From Chloroflexota bacterium (GTDB lineage Bacteria > Chloroflexota > Dehalococcoidia > Tepidiformales > Tepidiformaceae), in the NCBI GenBank assembly GCA_016234445.1, contig JACRBT010000010.1:1-64000 (forward strand): DNA of 64,000 nt, written 5' to 3'. Below, piece after piece: positions 19,285-28,706 of this stretch. The notes beneath the pieces are model-generated. The model saw only the letters and a list, made by a program, of their open reading frames with translations. It did no database searches and was not told where the DNA came from. Every line of letters starts with the position of its first letter. Position 1 is the stretch's first letter. Made by a program: the position numbers and the translations under genes.

Positions 19285-19984
19285 CGGTCACCTGCCCTTC
19301 CCGCCGGCGGGCATCGGCCCGGTGGGCAGCCTGGCGAAGCAAGCCGAGGACGGGCCGGGGGTTCGCCGCGGCCTTCGCCGCAAGGTTTGCGTCGTGGAGG
19401 CGCTTCAAGACCAGGACTTCCCCGGCTACCCGGGACGGCACCTCTCGGGAGCGGGCGCGCGAGATCCAGTCGAGGTCCTCGCCGTAGACGAGTGCCTCGT
19501 CGAACGGCCCGACGCACTCGAAGGTTTCGCGACGCATCAGCCAGGAGCTGGGGGTCCAGCCCGGGTGCTCGTCGGCCAGGAGGCCGGGGCGAATCCACGC
19601 CGGCCACGCGCCGTCGGCGAAGAAGCGGTGCAGGCCCACGACGAGCGCTGGCGCGCCCTCGTGCTCGAGCGATTCAACCTGGACCGCCAGTTTGTCCGGC
19701 GTCCAGAGGTCGTCGGCGTCGAGGAATGCGAGGAGGGCGCCCCGCGCCGCGGCCACCCCCGCGTTCCGGGCGGCGGAGACACCCCGGTGGGGCTGTTGCA
19801 GGCGCCGGACCGAGGGCCAGCCTTCGACCACGTCCCGGGTGGCGTCCGTCGAACCGTCGTCGACGACGATGACTTCGAACTTGCGGTAGGTCTGCCAGCA
19901 AACGCTTTCGAGGGCCTCGCCGAGGAAACGTTCGCCGTTGTACACGGGGATGACGACGGAGACGAGCGGCTCACTGCGGGCCAT
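19271..19984 (-). CDS. Glycosyltransferase family 2 (paralog 2)
   Basis: MARSEPLVSVVIPVYNGERFLGEALESVCWQTYRKFEVIVVDDGSTDAT..FLDADDLWTPDKLAVQ. Confidence 0.9.
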   Translation of the reverse strand: MARSEPLVSVVIPVYNGERFLGEALESVCWQTYRKFEVIVVDDGSTDATRDVVEGWPSVRRLQQPHRGVSAARNAGVAAARGALLAFLDADDLWTPDKLAVQVESLEHEGAPALVVGLHRFFADGAWPAWIRPGLLADEHPGWTPSSWLMRRETFECVGPFDEALVYGEDLDWISRARSREVPSRVAGEVLVLKRLHDANLAAKAAANPRPVLGLLRQAAHRADARRREGQVTDGPQ

Positions 19985-20675
19985 CGGGCACCTGCCCCTC
20001 TCGCCGCCGCGCCAGCGCGCCGCGCAGCGCCCGGAAGAGGTAGGGCTTCGCCGCGGCGCCGTCGAGGCTCACGTTCGTGCCGTGGATCCGGCGGAGGAGC
20101 AACACCTCTTCGACGAGGAACCGCTGGACGCCGCGCGCTTCTGCCCGGTTCATCCAGTCCAGGTCCTCCCACCAGCGGTAGGTTTCGTCGAAGGGGCCTG
20201 TACGGTCGAAGGCGGCCCGCGTGAACATCCAGGTGCTCGGCACGGGGACGGCCGAGATCTCTCCCCGAGGCGCGCCGCCCTCCCACTCCTTCGGCAGGAC
20301 CACCCCATCTTCCACGAATTCCCGGTGGAGCGTTGTCGCGAAGCCGCACTCGGGGCGCGCGAGCATCGCCGCCACGTGGGTCTCCAGCTTGTCGGGCGTC
20401 CAGAGGTCGTCGCCGTCGAGCAGTGCCAGGAGGTCTCCGCGGGCTGCGGCGATGGCGGTGTTGCGGGCGGCCGCCGGGCCTCGCTTCTCCGTGCGGATGA
20501 CCCGGAGGCAGGGCTGCCGCCGGAGGATCTCCGGGGTCTCGTCGGTGGAGCCGTCGTCGACGACGACGATCTCCCAGTCCCGGTACGTCTGCCAGTAGAC
20601 GCTTTCCAGGGTCTCGCCGATGAGCCCGGCGCCGTTGTGGACGGGGATGATCACGCTGACGAGAGGGGGGCTCAC
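19971..20675 (-). CDS. Glycosyltransferase family 2 (paralog 1)
   Basis: VSPPLVSVIIPVHNGAGLIGETLESVYWQTYRDWEIVVVDDGSTDETPE; GTG 20675 overlaps upstream kinase stop. Confidence 0.88.
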   Translation of the reverse strand: MSPPLVSVIIPVHNGAGLIGETLESVYWQTYRDWEIVVVDDGSTDETPEILRRQPCLRVIRTEKRGPAAARNTAIAAARGDLLALLDGDDLWTPDKLETHVAAMLARPECGFATTLHREFVEDGVVLPKEWEGGAPRGEISAVPVPSTWMFTRAAFDRTGPFDETYRWWEDLDWMNRAEARGVQRFLVEEVLLLRRIHGTNVSLDGAAAKPYLFRALRGALARRREGQVPDGPQ

Positions 20676-21814
20676 GGCGTGACTCCACCGGGGAGTCCGG
20701 CGAGGAGGGCGTCGATCAGGCCGGGCACGAGCCTGGCGCCGCCGAGTTCCATCCGGTAGCAGGGGAGTTCCCGCGCCAACCGGGCGAGCGTTCCGAGGGC
20801 GCCGTTGTTCGGCCCCGGCATCTGAAGGATGGAACTGGGAGCGAGGGCGGCGAAGACTTCCGCGGGGGAAACACGGTGGAGGCTCGGCGCCGCCGCGCCT
20901 GTCACCCGCGGGGCGACCAGCGCCCGGAGGGGCATCCCTTTCGCCAGCTGCGGGGCGTAGCGAGGGTGAAGGAGGTAGACGGCCTTGTTGAACTCGATCC
21001 GGGCCGGGTCGAAGTCTAGCGTGACGGGTGCCGTGCCGGCAGCGAGCTGAGCGGCGTCGACCTTGGCGGAGCTGTAGAGGCTGTGGACGTACGGCGGCCC
21101 CTCTGCGTCCAGGGCGCAGTAGTCCTCGCCCACGAAGTCCATGCCTGCCTCCAGGCACGCCACCGACGAGGTCGACTTGCCCGACCCGCCGGGGCCGACG
21201 AGGAGGACTCCCCCGCCGGCCCGGCCGACGGCGGCCGCGTGGACAAACTGCCGCCCGTGGGCGCCGAGCCACCAGTTAAAGACGGCCCGCAGGGGGCCTG
21301 CCCACCCGAAGAACTTGAGGTCGCGGCCATCGGCAAACGTCACGGCGTCGGGGATCCAGTAGCCGCCGGTCGCGCCCTCGCTGTCGACGATGCTGAGCCC
21401 GAAGTCCGGGCGCCGGAAGGTCGCGTACACCGGGCCGGACTGGAGGTGGCCCTGCTTCCCGGCGTAGTAATAGTCCTCGATCGGGCCGACGCCGGGGCTG
21501 AGGTCCACGCCGGTCGAAGCCGAATCCCAGATGCAGACGGTGAGGGCGGGAGACGGGCAGGGGGGAGCGGCCAGGTGGGCCAGGGCGCCGGTGATCATGG
21601 GGACCATGGCCGGGCCAGCGAAACGCAATCGCACGGGATAGCCGGCGACGAGGAAGTGCCGGTCGACGGCGCCGGCCACGCGTTCGGCCCGGTCGAAGCA
21701 GTCCAGGAACGCCGCCAGCCTGTCTCGACCGGCGTCCCCGGCGCCCGGCTCCGCTGCCGACGCTGGAGTTGCGGCCGCGTCCACCTTCAGGCTCCCGGCA
21801 GGGCGCTCGGCCAT
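20672..21814 (-). CDS. HprK-like serine kinase/P-loop protein
   Basis: FVHAAAVGRAGGGVLLVGPGGSGKSTSSVACLEAGMDFVGEDYCALD Walker A plus HprK-like context. Confidence 0.78.
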   Translation of the reverse strand: MAERPAGSLKVDAAATPASAAEPGAGDAGRDRLAAFLDCFDRAERVAGAVDRHFLVAGYPVRLRFAGPAMVPMITGALAHLAAPPCPSPALTVCIWDSASTGVDLSPGVGPIEDYYYAGKQGHLQSGPVYATFRRPDFGLSIVDSEGATGGYWIPDAVTFADGRDLKFFGWAGPLRAVFNWWLGAHGRQFVHAAAVGRAGGGVLLVGPGGSGKSTSSVACLEAGMDFVGEDYCALDAEGPPYVHSLYSSAKVDAAQLAAGTAPVTLDFDPARIEFNKAVYLLHPRYAPQLAKGMPLRALVAPRVTGAAAPSLHRVSPAEVFAALAPSSILQMPGPNNGALGTLARLARELPCYRMELGGARLVPGLIDALLAGLPGGVTP

Positions 21815-22218
21815 CCCGTGTCGTCGACTTCGTGGATGGGGTCGAGGAGAAGGAGGTCCTGCATGTCGGTGTACTTCTGGAGGACAGGGGCGGTGAACGC
21901 CGCCGGCAGGGACACGCCCGCGGGGGCGGCGGTGGAGGGCTCGGCGCCGCTGTCGCCGACGGCGAGGCCCTCTTCGACCAGCTCGGCAAGGAATGCGTGG
22001 ACGCTTTCGCCCGCGGCGGCCGCGGGGTACCGGGCGGTGATGGCGTTGACGATGGCAGCGACGCCCGCGCCCTCGGCCAGGAGCGTCCAGATGGCGTCAC
22101 CGACGCCGGTAGCGCTGTAGTAGGCGCCAGTCTCGAGGTTCACGATGAGGGCTTCCCCGTCCACGCTCTCGCCGATGACGTGCGGGGCGTTCACTCTGAG
22201 GCGCGGGGGGATGTCCAT
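21787..22218 (-). CDS. PqqD family protein (RiPP recognition element-like) with C-terminal extension
   Basis: PRLRVNAPHVIGESVDGEALIVNLETGAYYSATGVGDAIWTLLAEG PqqD fold; ~50-aa tail ending VLQKYTDMQDLLLLDPIHEVDDTGWPSALPGA. Confidence 0.8.
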   Translation of the reverse strand: MDIPPRLRVNAPHVIGESVDGEALIVNLETGAYYSATGVGDAIWTLLAEGAGVAAIVNAITARYPAAAAGESVHAFLAELVEEGLAVGDSGAEPSTAAPAGVSLPAAFTAPVLQKYTDMQDLLLLDPIHEVDDTGWPSALPGA

Positions 22219-22401
22219 CGGGTTCCGTCCTCCGGCCCCAATCCTAGCCGAACTGCCGGCTTCGAGGTACGCGCGGCGCCGGCCCGGCGAACCGCTTGGC
22301 GAGATTGAGCGGAATCCGATGCGGTGATACGGTGAACCTTCGTGCCGGGAGCACGGCTCGCCTTGCGCGGGCAAACCCAACGCCCGGCCGCATGGAGACC
22401 C

Positions 22402-23019
22402 ATGCCCTCTCGCGAATACGAACTTACCGCAGTCTATGACCTGGCGGTCGCCGAAGCCGGCGGCCCCGACGCCAGCGTCGCCGCCCTCACCGCACACGTC
22501 GAAGCGCGCGGTGGCAAGGTCATCCGCGTCGACCACTGGGGCCGCCGGCGGATGGCCTATCCCATCGGCCGCGCGATCGACGCCGACTACATCGTCTCCC
22601 GGATCGAGATCGACCCCGTGAGCGTGAGCCCGCTCGAAGCGACGCTCCGGATCGACGAGAAGGTCCTTCGCCACCTCGTGGTCCGCGCGGACGAACTGCC
22701 CGTGCCGCCGCCGCCGCGCGAACCGCGCCAGGCCCCGGTGGTTGCGGCGCCCGTCGCCGAAGCGCCCGCCGTCGTCGAAGCGGCGCCCGTGGCCGAAGCC
22801 CCGGCCGAGACTCCCGCCGCCGTCGAAGAAGCTGCCGTGGCCGAAGCCCCGGCGGAAGCCCCGGCGGTTGTCGACGAGGCCGCCGTGGCCGAAGCTCCCG
22901 CGACTGTCGAAGAGGCGCCTGTTGTCGAAGCCCCGGCCGCGTCAACAGGTGACGCGGAAGAATCCGTCGCGGAAGCCTCCGGCGGTGATACCATTGCCGC
23001 CGAAGAACCGGGCGCCTGA
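22402..23019 (+). CDS. rpsF: 30S ribosomal protein S6 with long Ala/Glu/Pro-rich C-terminal extension
   Basis: REYELTAVYDLAVAEAG..GGKVIRVDHWGRRRMAYPIGR..; followed by ssb and rpsR. Confidence 0.9.
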   Translation: MPSREYELTAVYDLAVAEAGGPDASVAALTAHVEARGGKVIRVDHWGRRRMAYPIGRAIDADYIVSRIEIDPVSVSPLEATLRIDEKVLRHLVVRADELPVPPPPREPRQAPVVAAPVAEAPAVVEAAPVAEAPAETPAAVEEAAVAEAPAEAPAVVDEAAVAEAPATVEEAPVVEAPAASTGDAEESVAEASGGDTIAAEEPGA

Positions 23020-23037
23020 GCCCGAGGGAGGCCCACC

Positions 23038-23508
23038 ATGGCGAGCCTGAACAAGGTCATGCTCATCGGCAACACCGGCAAGGATGCCGAACTCCGCTAC
23101 ACGGCGAACGGCAACCCCCAGTCGTCGTTCAGCCTGGCCGTCAATTACCGGAGGAAGGGCACATCGGGCGACTGGGAGGATGCCACGGAGTGGTTCAACA
23201 TCATCCTCTTCGGACCCCAGGCCGAGCGGGTCAGCCAGTACATCGTCAAGGGCAAGTCCCTCTACGTCGAAGGGCGGCTCCAAACCCGCACCTGGGACGA
23301 CGACCAGGGGCAGAAGCACTACCGCACCGAGGTGATCGCCAGCAACGTTGAGTTGCTCGGCAGCCGCGATGGCCAGGGCGGCGGTGGTGGCGGCGGCGAT
23401 TGGGGCGACGGTTCGGCGAGCTTCGGCCGGGGCCAGGGCAACCGTGGCGGGCAGGCCCGCGGCGGCGCTCCCGCTCCCTCCGACGTCGACGACCTGCCCT
23501 TCGAATAG
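23038..23508 (+). CDS. ssb: Single-stranded DNA-binding protein
   Basis: [25 protein letters not shown]..; acidic tip DDLPFE. Confidence 0.95.
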   Translation: MASLNKVMLIGNTGKDAELRYTANGNPQSSFSLAVNYRRKGTSGDWEDATEWFNIILFGPQAERVSQYIVKGKSLYVEGRLQTRTWDDDQGQKHYRTEVIASNVELLGSRDGQGGGGGGGDWGDGSASFGRGQGNRGGQARGGAPAPSDVDDLPFE

Positions 23509-23606
23509 CAGCACTCTCGCGCATTCGCCGAGAACCAGCCCGCCGTGCCAGTCACGGCACCACCCGGTGCGCCAACGCGCACAATCCCATCGGGAAGGAA
23601 TCAACC

Positions 23607-23957
23607 ATGAGCTCTGAAGAACGATCTGCCCCTGAGCGGTCCGAAGGCGGCGACCGCCGCGACGACCGTCGTGACGACCGGCCCCAGCGCCCGAGCGGTC
23701 CTCGCCGCTTTGGCAGCCGCCGGAAAGTGTGCCGTTTCTGCGCCGACCACATCCGGGGCGTGGACTACAAGGACATCGGCCGCCTCCGCATCTACATCAG
23801 CGACCGCGGCAAGATTGAGCCGCGCCGCAAGACCGGGGCCTGCCAGCGCCATCAGCGGCTGGTCGCGACGGCGGTGAAGCGTGCCCGCCATCTCGCTCTT
23901 CTGCCCTACACCCTCGGCCACATCCGCGACACGGGCGTCTTCCCCATCCGCGGATAG
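23607..23957 (+). CDS. rpsR: 30S ribosomal protein S18
   Basis: [60 protein letters not shown]. Confidence 0.95.
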   Translation: MSSEERSAPERSEGGDRRDDRRDDRPQRPSGPRRFGSRRKVCRFCADHIRGVDYKDIGRLRIYISDRGKIEPRRKTGACQRHQRLVATAVKRARHLALLPYTLGHIRDTGVFPIRG

Positions 23958-23985
23958 TCCCGGGACTCCCGGGCAGAGGTAAAGC

Positions 23986-25014
23986 ATGGCACGACGCGAA
24001 CGAACCACCGCCCTCCCCAAGCACAGGCCCCGCCAGCGCTCCGCCTCGGGCAGGGTGATTGCCGGCTTCCGGATCGAAGACCGTCACATCCGCTACGGGA
24101 TCCTCGGCGCGGCGGCGGCCTTGCTCGTCCTCGTCGTCTCGGTGCTGGCCTGGGGCGTCTATTCGGACAGGTACCGCAAACCGAACGAGACGGTGGTCCA
24201 GGTTGGCGGGCAGGAAGCCTCGCTGCGCTATTTCACCGACCGCCTGCTGGCCTTCGCCCAGGCGAACACGGGCTCCAGCGTCACGCTCATCGAACAGGGC
24301 CTGCTGAACAAGCTCGCCGAAGAGTTCCTCACCATCGAAGTCGCGAGAGGCCGCGGTATCGACCTCTCCGACGACGCCGTCACGCTCGCGATCGCCGACG
24401 ACCTCGGCGTCCCGGTGGGCGGCAGCGGGAGTGCGTTCGACAACCTTTACCGGCAGCGTGTGAAGGCGCTCGCGATGTCGGCGGGCAACTACCGCCGCTT
24501 GATAACGGCCCAGCTGGCCGACAGCAAGCTCCGGGAGCAGCTGCAGGCCGAGCTTACCGACAAGGGCGAGGCGATCACGGTGCGCATGATCGTCGTCGCC
24601 CAGAAGGACCTGGCCGACAAGCTCGTCGAGCGGATCAAGGCTGGCGAGAACATGGGCACGATCGCCCAGACGGAGTCGATCGACTTCGAGACGAAGTCGG
24701 AGGACGGCATTCGCCCGCCGGCCCCGCCGGAGCTCTACCCGCAGGCGATCCGCGACGCGATGGCGGGGAAGGCGGACGGCGAGCTGATCGGGCCGATCCT
24801 CGTCGACGGGAACTACTGGATCCTGCGGGTCGACAAGCGCGACAAGGAGTTCACCTACACCGCCGCCCAGAAGAACGACCTGATCTCGGTGCGGTTTGCG
24901 GCGCTCTTGAAGCAACAGCGGATCGCGACGCCGCCGAAGATCTCGTTCGACTCGAGTGACGCGAAGTGGGCCGAAAGCCACGTCGGCGAGGCGCCCGCTG
25001 TCACCGGGAACTAG
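23986..25014 (+). CDS. SurA/PpiC-type peptidyl-prolyl isomerase-like, membrane anchored
   Basis: N-terminal TM; VRMIVVAQKDLADKLVERIKAGENMGTIAQTESID parvulin-like. Confidence 0.72.
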   Translation: MARRERTTALPKHRPRQRSASGRVIAGFRIEDRHIRYGILGAAAALLVLVVSVLAWGVYSDRYRKPNETVVQVGGQEASLRYFTDRLLAFAQANTGSSVTLIEQGLLNKLAEEFLTIEVARGRGIDLSDDAVTLAIADDLGVPVGGSGSAFDNLYRQRVKALAMSAGNYRRLITAQLADSKLREQLQAELTDKGEAITVRMIVVAQKDLADKLVERIKAGENMGTIAQTESIDFETKSEDGIRPPAPPELYPQAIRDAMAGKADGELIGPILVDGNYWILRVDKRDKEFTYTAAQKNDLISVRFAALLKQQRIATPPKISFDSSDAKWAESHVGEAPAVTGN

Positions 25015-25018
25015 CCGC

Positions 25019-26359
25019 ATGGCCCGCGAGATCGGCGTCGGACTGATCGGGCTGGGAGTGGTTGGGGGTGGCGTCGCCCGCGCCCTGCTCGAACGGCGTG
25101 ACTACTTCGCCCGCCAGGTGGGCGCGCCGCTGGTGGTGCGCCACGCCGCCGTCCGCGACCTGGCGAAGCCGCGAACGGTGGCGCTCCCTCCCGGCGTCCT
25201 CACCGGAGACGTGGAACAGGTGCTCTCCGACCCGGCCGTGGACATCGTCGTCGAAGTGATCGGCGGGGAAGAGCCGGCGGGGACGTTCATCCGCCGCGCC
25301 CTGGCCGCGGGCAAGCACGTGGTCACCGCGAACAAGGAGCTGATGGCCAAGTCGGGCCCGGAGCTGCTCGCCGACGCGCACGGTCGCGGCCTCGACATCA
25401 TGTTCGAAGCGAGCGTTGGCGGCGGCATCCCGCTGATCGCGCCGCTGCGCCGCGACCTCCTCGCGAACCGGATCACGTCGATCCGGGCGATCATCAACGG
25501 GACGACGAACTACATCCTGACGAGCATGGCCCGGGAAGGCGCGGCGGCCGAGGCGCTCCGCAAGGAAGGGATCGAGCCGGTTGGCAGCGGCGGCTACCAG
25601 GAAGCTCTCGCCGCGGCCCAGCAGCTCGGCTATGCGGAGCCCGACCCCACGAACGACGTGGAAGGCTACGACGCCGCCTACAAGCTCGCGATCATGGCCA
25701 GCCTCGGGTTCCGGACGCGGGTCCGGCCTTCGGCCATCCACGTCGAGGGGATCACGAAGCTGACCGCCCGCGACTTCCAGTACGCCCACGAACTCGGCTA
25801 CGTGATCAAGCTCCTGGCGATCGCCGAGCGCACGGACGGCGGCATCGTCGCCCGCGTCGCGCCCGCGTTCCTTCCCCAGAACGAGCCGCTTGCCCGGGTC
25901 GACGGTGTCTACAACGCGGTCCAGCTCGAAGGCGACCTGACCGGCCAGGTGCTGTTCCAGGGGCGGGGCGCCGGCGCCGAACCGACGAGCTCGGCGGTTG
26001 TCGCCGACCTCCTCGACCTCGCGCACTCGATCGTCCTCGGCAACCGCGAACGCAAGTACTGGGGCCCGGAAGGCGACACGCCGATCCTCGGCGTCGACGC
26101 CCTGGAGACGCGCTACTATGTCCGGGTGCACGTGTCGGACAGCCCCGGCGTCCTCGCGAAGATCGCCCAGACCCTCGGCGACCACGGCGTCAGCATCGCG
26201 GCCGTCAGCCAGAAGGAAGCGGACGCGGACGAGCGCACGGCCGAACTGGTGATCATGACCCACCGCGCCCGGGAAGGGGCGATGCAGGCGGCGATGCGAG
26301 AGATCGCGGGGCTCACGGTTGTGGCCGAGGTCGCGACCTTCCTCCGCGTGGAGGGCTAA
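25019..26359 (+). CDS. hom: Homoserine dehydrogenase with ACT domain
   Basis: IGVGLIGLGVVGGGVARALLER..VTANKELMAK..ASVGGGIPLIAPLR..NGTTNYILT.. Confidence 0.95.
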   Translation: MAREIGVGLIGLGVVGGGVARALLERRDYFARQVGAPLVVRHAAVRDLAKPRTVALPPGVLTGDVEQVLSDPAVDIVVEVIGGEEPAGTFIRRALAAGKHVVTANKELMAKSGPELLADAHGRGLDIMFEASVGGGIPLIAPLRRDLLANRITSIRAIINGTTNYILTSMAREGAAAEALRKEGIEPVGSGGYQEALAAAQQLGYAEPDPTNDVEGYDAAYKLAIMASLGFRTRVRPSAIHVEGITKLTARDFQYAHELGYVIKLLAIAERTDGGIVARVAPAFLPQNEPLARVDGVYNAVQLEGDLTGQVLFQGRGAGAEPTSSAVVADLLDLAHSIVLGNRERKYWGPEGDTPILGVDALETRYYVRVHVSDSPGVLAKIAQTLGDHGVSIAAVSQKEADADERTAELVIMTHRAREGAMQAAMREIAGLTVVAEVATFLRVEG

Positions 26360-26361
26360 GG

Positions 26362-27372
26362 GTGGCCGGCGAATCGCAGCAGGCCCAGGCTATCAGCGAA
26401 ATCGTCGCCTGGCTGGAACAACAGCTGCGTGAGTCGCGCGAAGAGCAGGCACGTTCGAACGCACTCGTCGACCAGCTGCGCCGTCAGATCCACGGCATGG
26501 CCGAGGAGATCGACGTCGTTCAGCGCGAGATCCGGGCAGTCGAGCCGCGGTTCGTCCCCTTCAAGGGGCTCCCGGAGAAGCTGCGTGGACTGGACGAGGG
26601 CGCCGAGAACATTCGCCAGACGATGGCTTCGAACCGGGCAGAGACCGAGAACGCCCTCCGGCTGATTGGCGCCGAAGCCGAATACGACCGCCACGAGCGC
26701 GCCGAAGCGTTCAAGCGAATCGAGTCTGCGTCCAGCCAGCTCGGGCTCGCCCTTGCCGACGTCGCCCAGGTCCAGCACCAGACCGCGCAGCTGAGCCAGG
26801 TGGTGCAAACGATGCAGGAGCGGCTGCGGGAAATGGAGGCACGGGTCGAGCAGTTCGGCCTTCGCCTCGACCGGACGATCGAAGTCAACCGTGACCTCGA
26901 GACGCGGACCAAGGAGGTCGTGCTGGGCGACCTCGACGATCGGCTGGAGGTGGTCTTTGAACGGCTGCAGGTAGTTGGCGAGATGGTGAAGCGCAACGAG
27001 GACGTGGTCGCCACGATCGCGGCGGAGCGTTCGCTCCGGGAGGAGGTGCTGCACGAGATCTCGGTTTGGCGCGACCAGCACGGCCGGATCGACGGCCGCC
27101 TCGCGACCCTCGAAGAGCTGGGCGAGCGCCTGATCGGCCTTGTGGACAAGGTCCACGGCGAAGTCACCCTCCTGGAAGGCCGCCATTCCGGGCTGGGCGA
27201 ACGCGTCGCCGGGATCCGCAAGGACGTCGCCGAAGTCATCGACCAGGTCCGGGCGGAGTTCGCCAAGTACAACCAGATGACGGAAAAGCAGCGCCGGAAG
27301 CAGATCCAGGTGCTCGAACAAGAGCTGCGGGAGATGAAGTTCCACGCTTTCCGCCCGCCGGAGGAGCCGTGA
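26362..27372 (+). CDS. Coiled-coil protein of unknown function
   Basis: GTG start; almost wholly heptad-rich Q/E/R/L helix. Confidence 0.75.
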   Translation: MAGESQQAQAISEIVAWLEQQLRESREEQARSNALVDQLRRQIHGMAEEIDVVQREIRAVEPRFVPFKGLPEKLRGLDEGAENIRQTMASNRAETENALRLIGAEAEYDRHERAEAFKRIESASSQLGLALADVAQVQHQTAQLSQVVQTMQERLREMEARVEQFGLRLDRTIEVNRDLETRTKEVVLGDLDDRLEVVFERLQVVGEMVKRNEDVVATIAAERSLREEVLHEISVWRDQHGRIDGRLATLEELGERLIGLVDKVHGEVTLLEGRHSGLGERVAGIRKDVAEVIDQVRAEFAKYNQMTEKQRRKQIQVLEQELREMKFHAFRPPEEP

Positions 27373-28430
27373 CGCCGCCACGGGAGCGCGGCGTCCTCCA
27401 TCGCTGGGGCGAGTACCTCCCGATCACCCCGGGGACGCCGATGATCAGCCTCGGCGAAGGCGATACCCCGCTGGTGCGTTCGGTCGCGCTGGAAGCCCTT
27501 TGCGGGCTCGACGAGCTCTGGTTCAAGCTCGAAAGCTGCAACCCCACGGGGTCGTTCAAGGACCGCGGGATGGTGGTTGCGGTGGCGAAGGCGATGGAGG
27601 ACGGGGCGAAGGCCGTGATGTGCGCGAGCACTGGCAACACCAGCGCGAGCGCCGCCGCCTATGCCGCACGATGCGGCCTCACCTGCTTCGTCCTTGTGCC
27701 GGGGGGCAAGGTTGCGGCCGGGAAGATGGCGCAGGCGATCGCCTTTGGGGGCCGCATCCTTGAAGTGGACGGCAACTTCGACGACGCCCTCAACGCCGCG
27801 CGTTCGCTGACGGCGAAGCACCCGGTGGCGCTCGTGAACTCCGTCAACCCGAACCGGATCGCCGGGCAGAAGACGGCCGCCTTCGAGATCTGCGAATCGC
27901 TCGGCGACGCGCCGGACATCCTCGCGATCCCCGTGGGGAACGCCGGCAACATCACCGCCTATTGGCGGGGCTTCTGCGAATGGGCGGAACTGGGCCGCGC
28001 CAGCCGCCACCCGAGGATGCACGGTTTCCAGGCGGCAGGGGCGGCGCCGATCGTCCTCGGGGCGCCAGTGGCCGAGCCGCACACGGTCGCGACCGCCATC
28101 CGCATAGGCAACCCCGCGAGCTGGACCGGGGCGACGGCCGCGCGCGACGAAAGCGGGGGGCTGATCGAAGCCGTGACCGACGACCAGATCCTCGAAGCCT
28201 ATGAGCTGCTGGCCCGGCGGGAAGGCATTTTCGTTGAGCCTGCCAGCGCGGCCAGCGTCGCCGGGCTGCTGAAGCTCGCCCGCGAGGGGCGGGCGCGCGG
28301 TGGCCGGGCCGTTGCGGTCCTCACCGGGAACGGCCTGAAGGATCCGGATACGGCGGTAGCTCGCTACGTCCCCGACATAACCCGCGCCCCGGCGACCGCG
28401 GAAGGCATCGAACGCGCGCTAGGGTGGTAG
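27369..28430 (+). CDS. thrC: Threonine synthase
   Basis: ISLGEGDTPLV..LWFKLESCNPTGSFKDRGM..ASTGNTSASAAAYAA; GTG 27369 overlaps previous ORF. Confidence 0.93.
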   Translation: MTPPRERGVLHRWGEYLPITPGTPMISLGEGDTPLVRSVALEALCGLDELWFKLESCNPTGSFKDRGMVVAVAKAMEDGAKAVMCASTGNTSASAAAYAARCGLTCFVLVPGGKVAAGKMAQAIAFGGRILEVDGNFDDALNAARSLTAKHPVALVNSVNPNRIAGQKTAAFEICESLGDAPDILAIPVGNAGNITAYWRGFCEWAELGRASRHPRMHGFQAAGAAPIVLGAPVAEPHTVATAIRIGNPASWTGATAARDESGGLIEAVTDDQILEAYELLARREGIFVEPASAASVAGLLKLAREGRARGGRAVAVLTGNGLKDPDTAVARYVPDITRAPATAEGIERALGW

Positions 28431-28503
28431 CGATGGGCACTCGCCCGGGGCGAGTCCTCGTCAGGACATAACGACAGACTGACACTGAGCAAAGAAAAAG
28501 GGC

Positions 28504-28539
28504 GCGCTGGATGTGTGGAGCGGACACGACATCCAGCGC
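28504..28539. terminator. Strong hairpin with T-tract on the minus strand; possible bidirectional terminator
   Basis: GCGCTGGATGT..ACATCCAGCGC 11-bp stem, A-rich tract GCAAAGAAAAAGGG on the 5' side. Confidence 0.6.
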
Positions 28540-28706
28540 CGGCCCTGGCTAGTTTTAGCATCCGCTCAGAGATTGGTGCAAGCGGAAATACCCTGATATT
28601 TGCACTTTGGCGAAAATCCGCGCTCCCGGCCGGGCCGAGGGGGCGCGAGCCGGGATCCGGCCGGTCCGCTTGACCACCCGTGGCGGCGTCATACACTGGG
28701 CATCGC

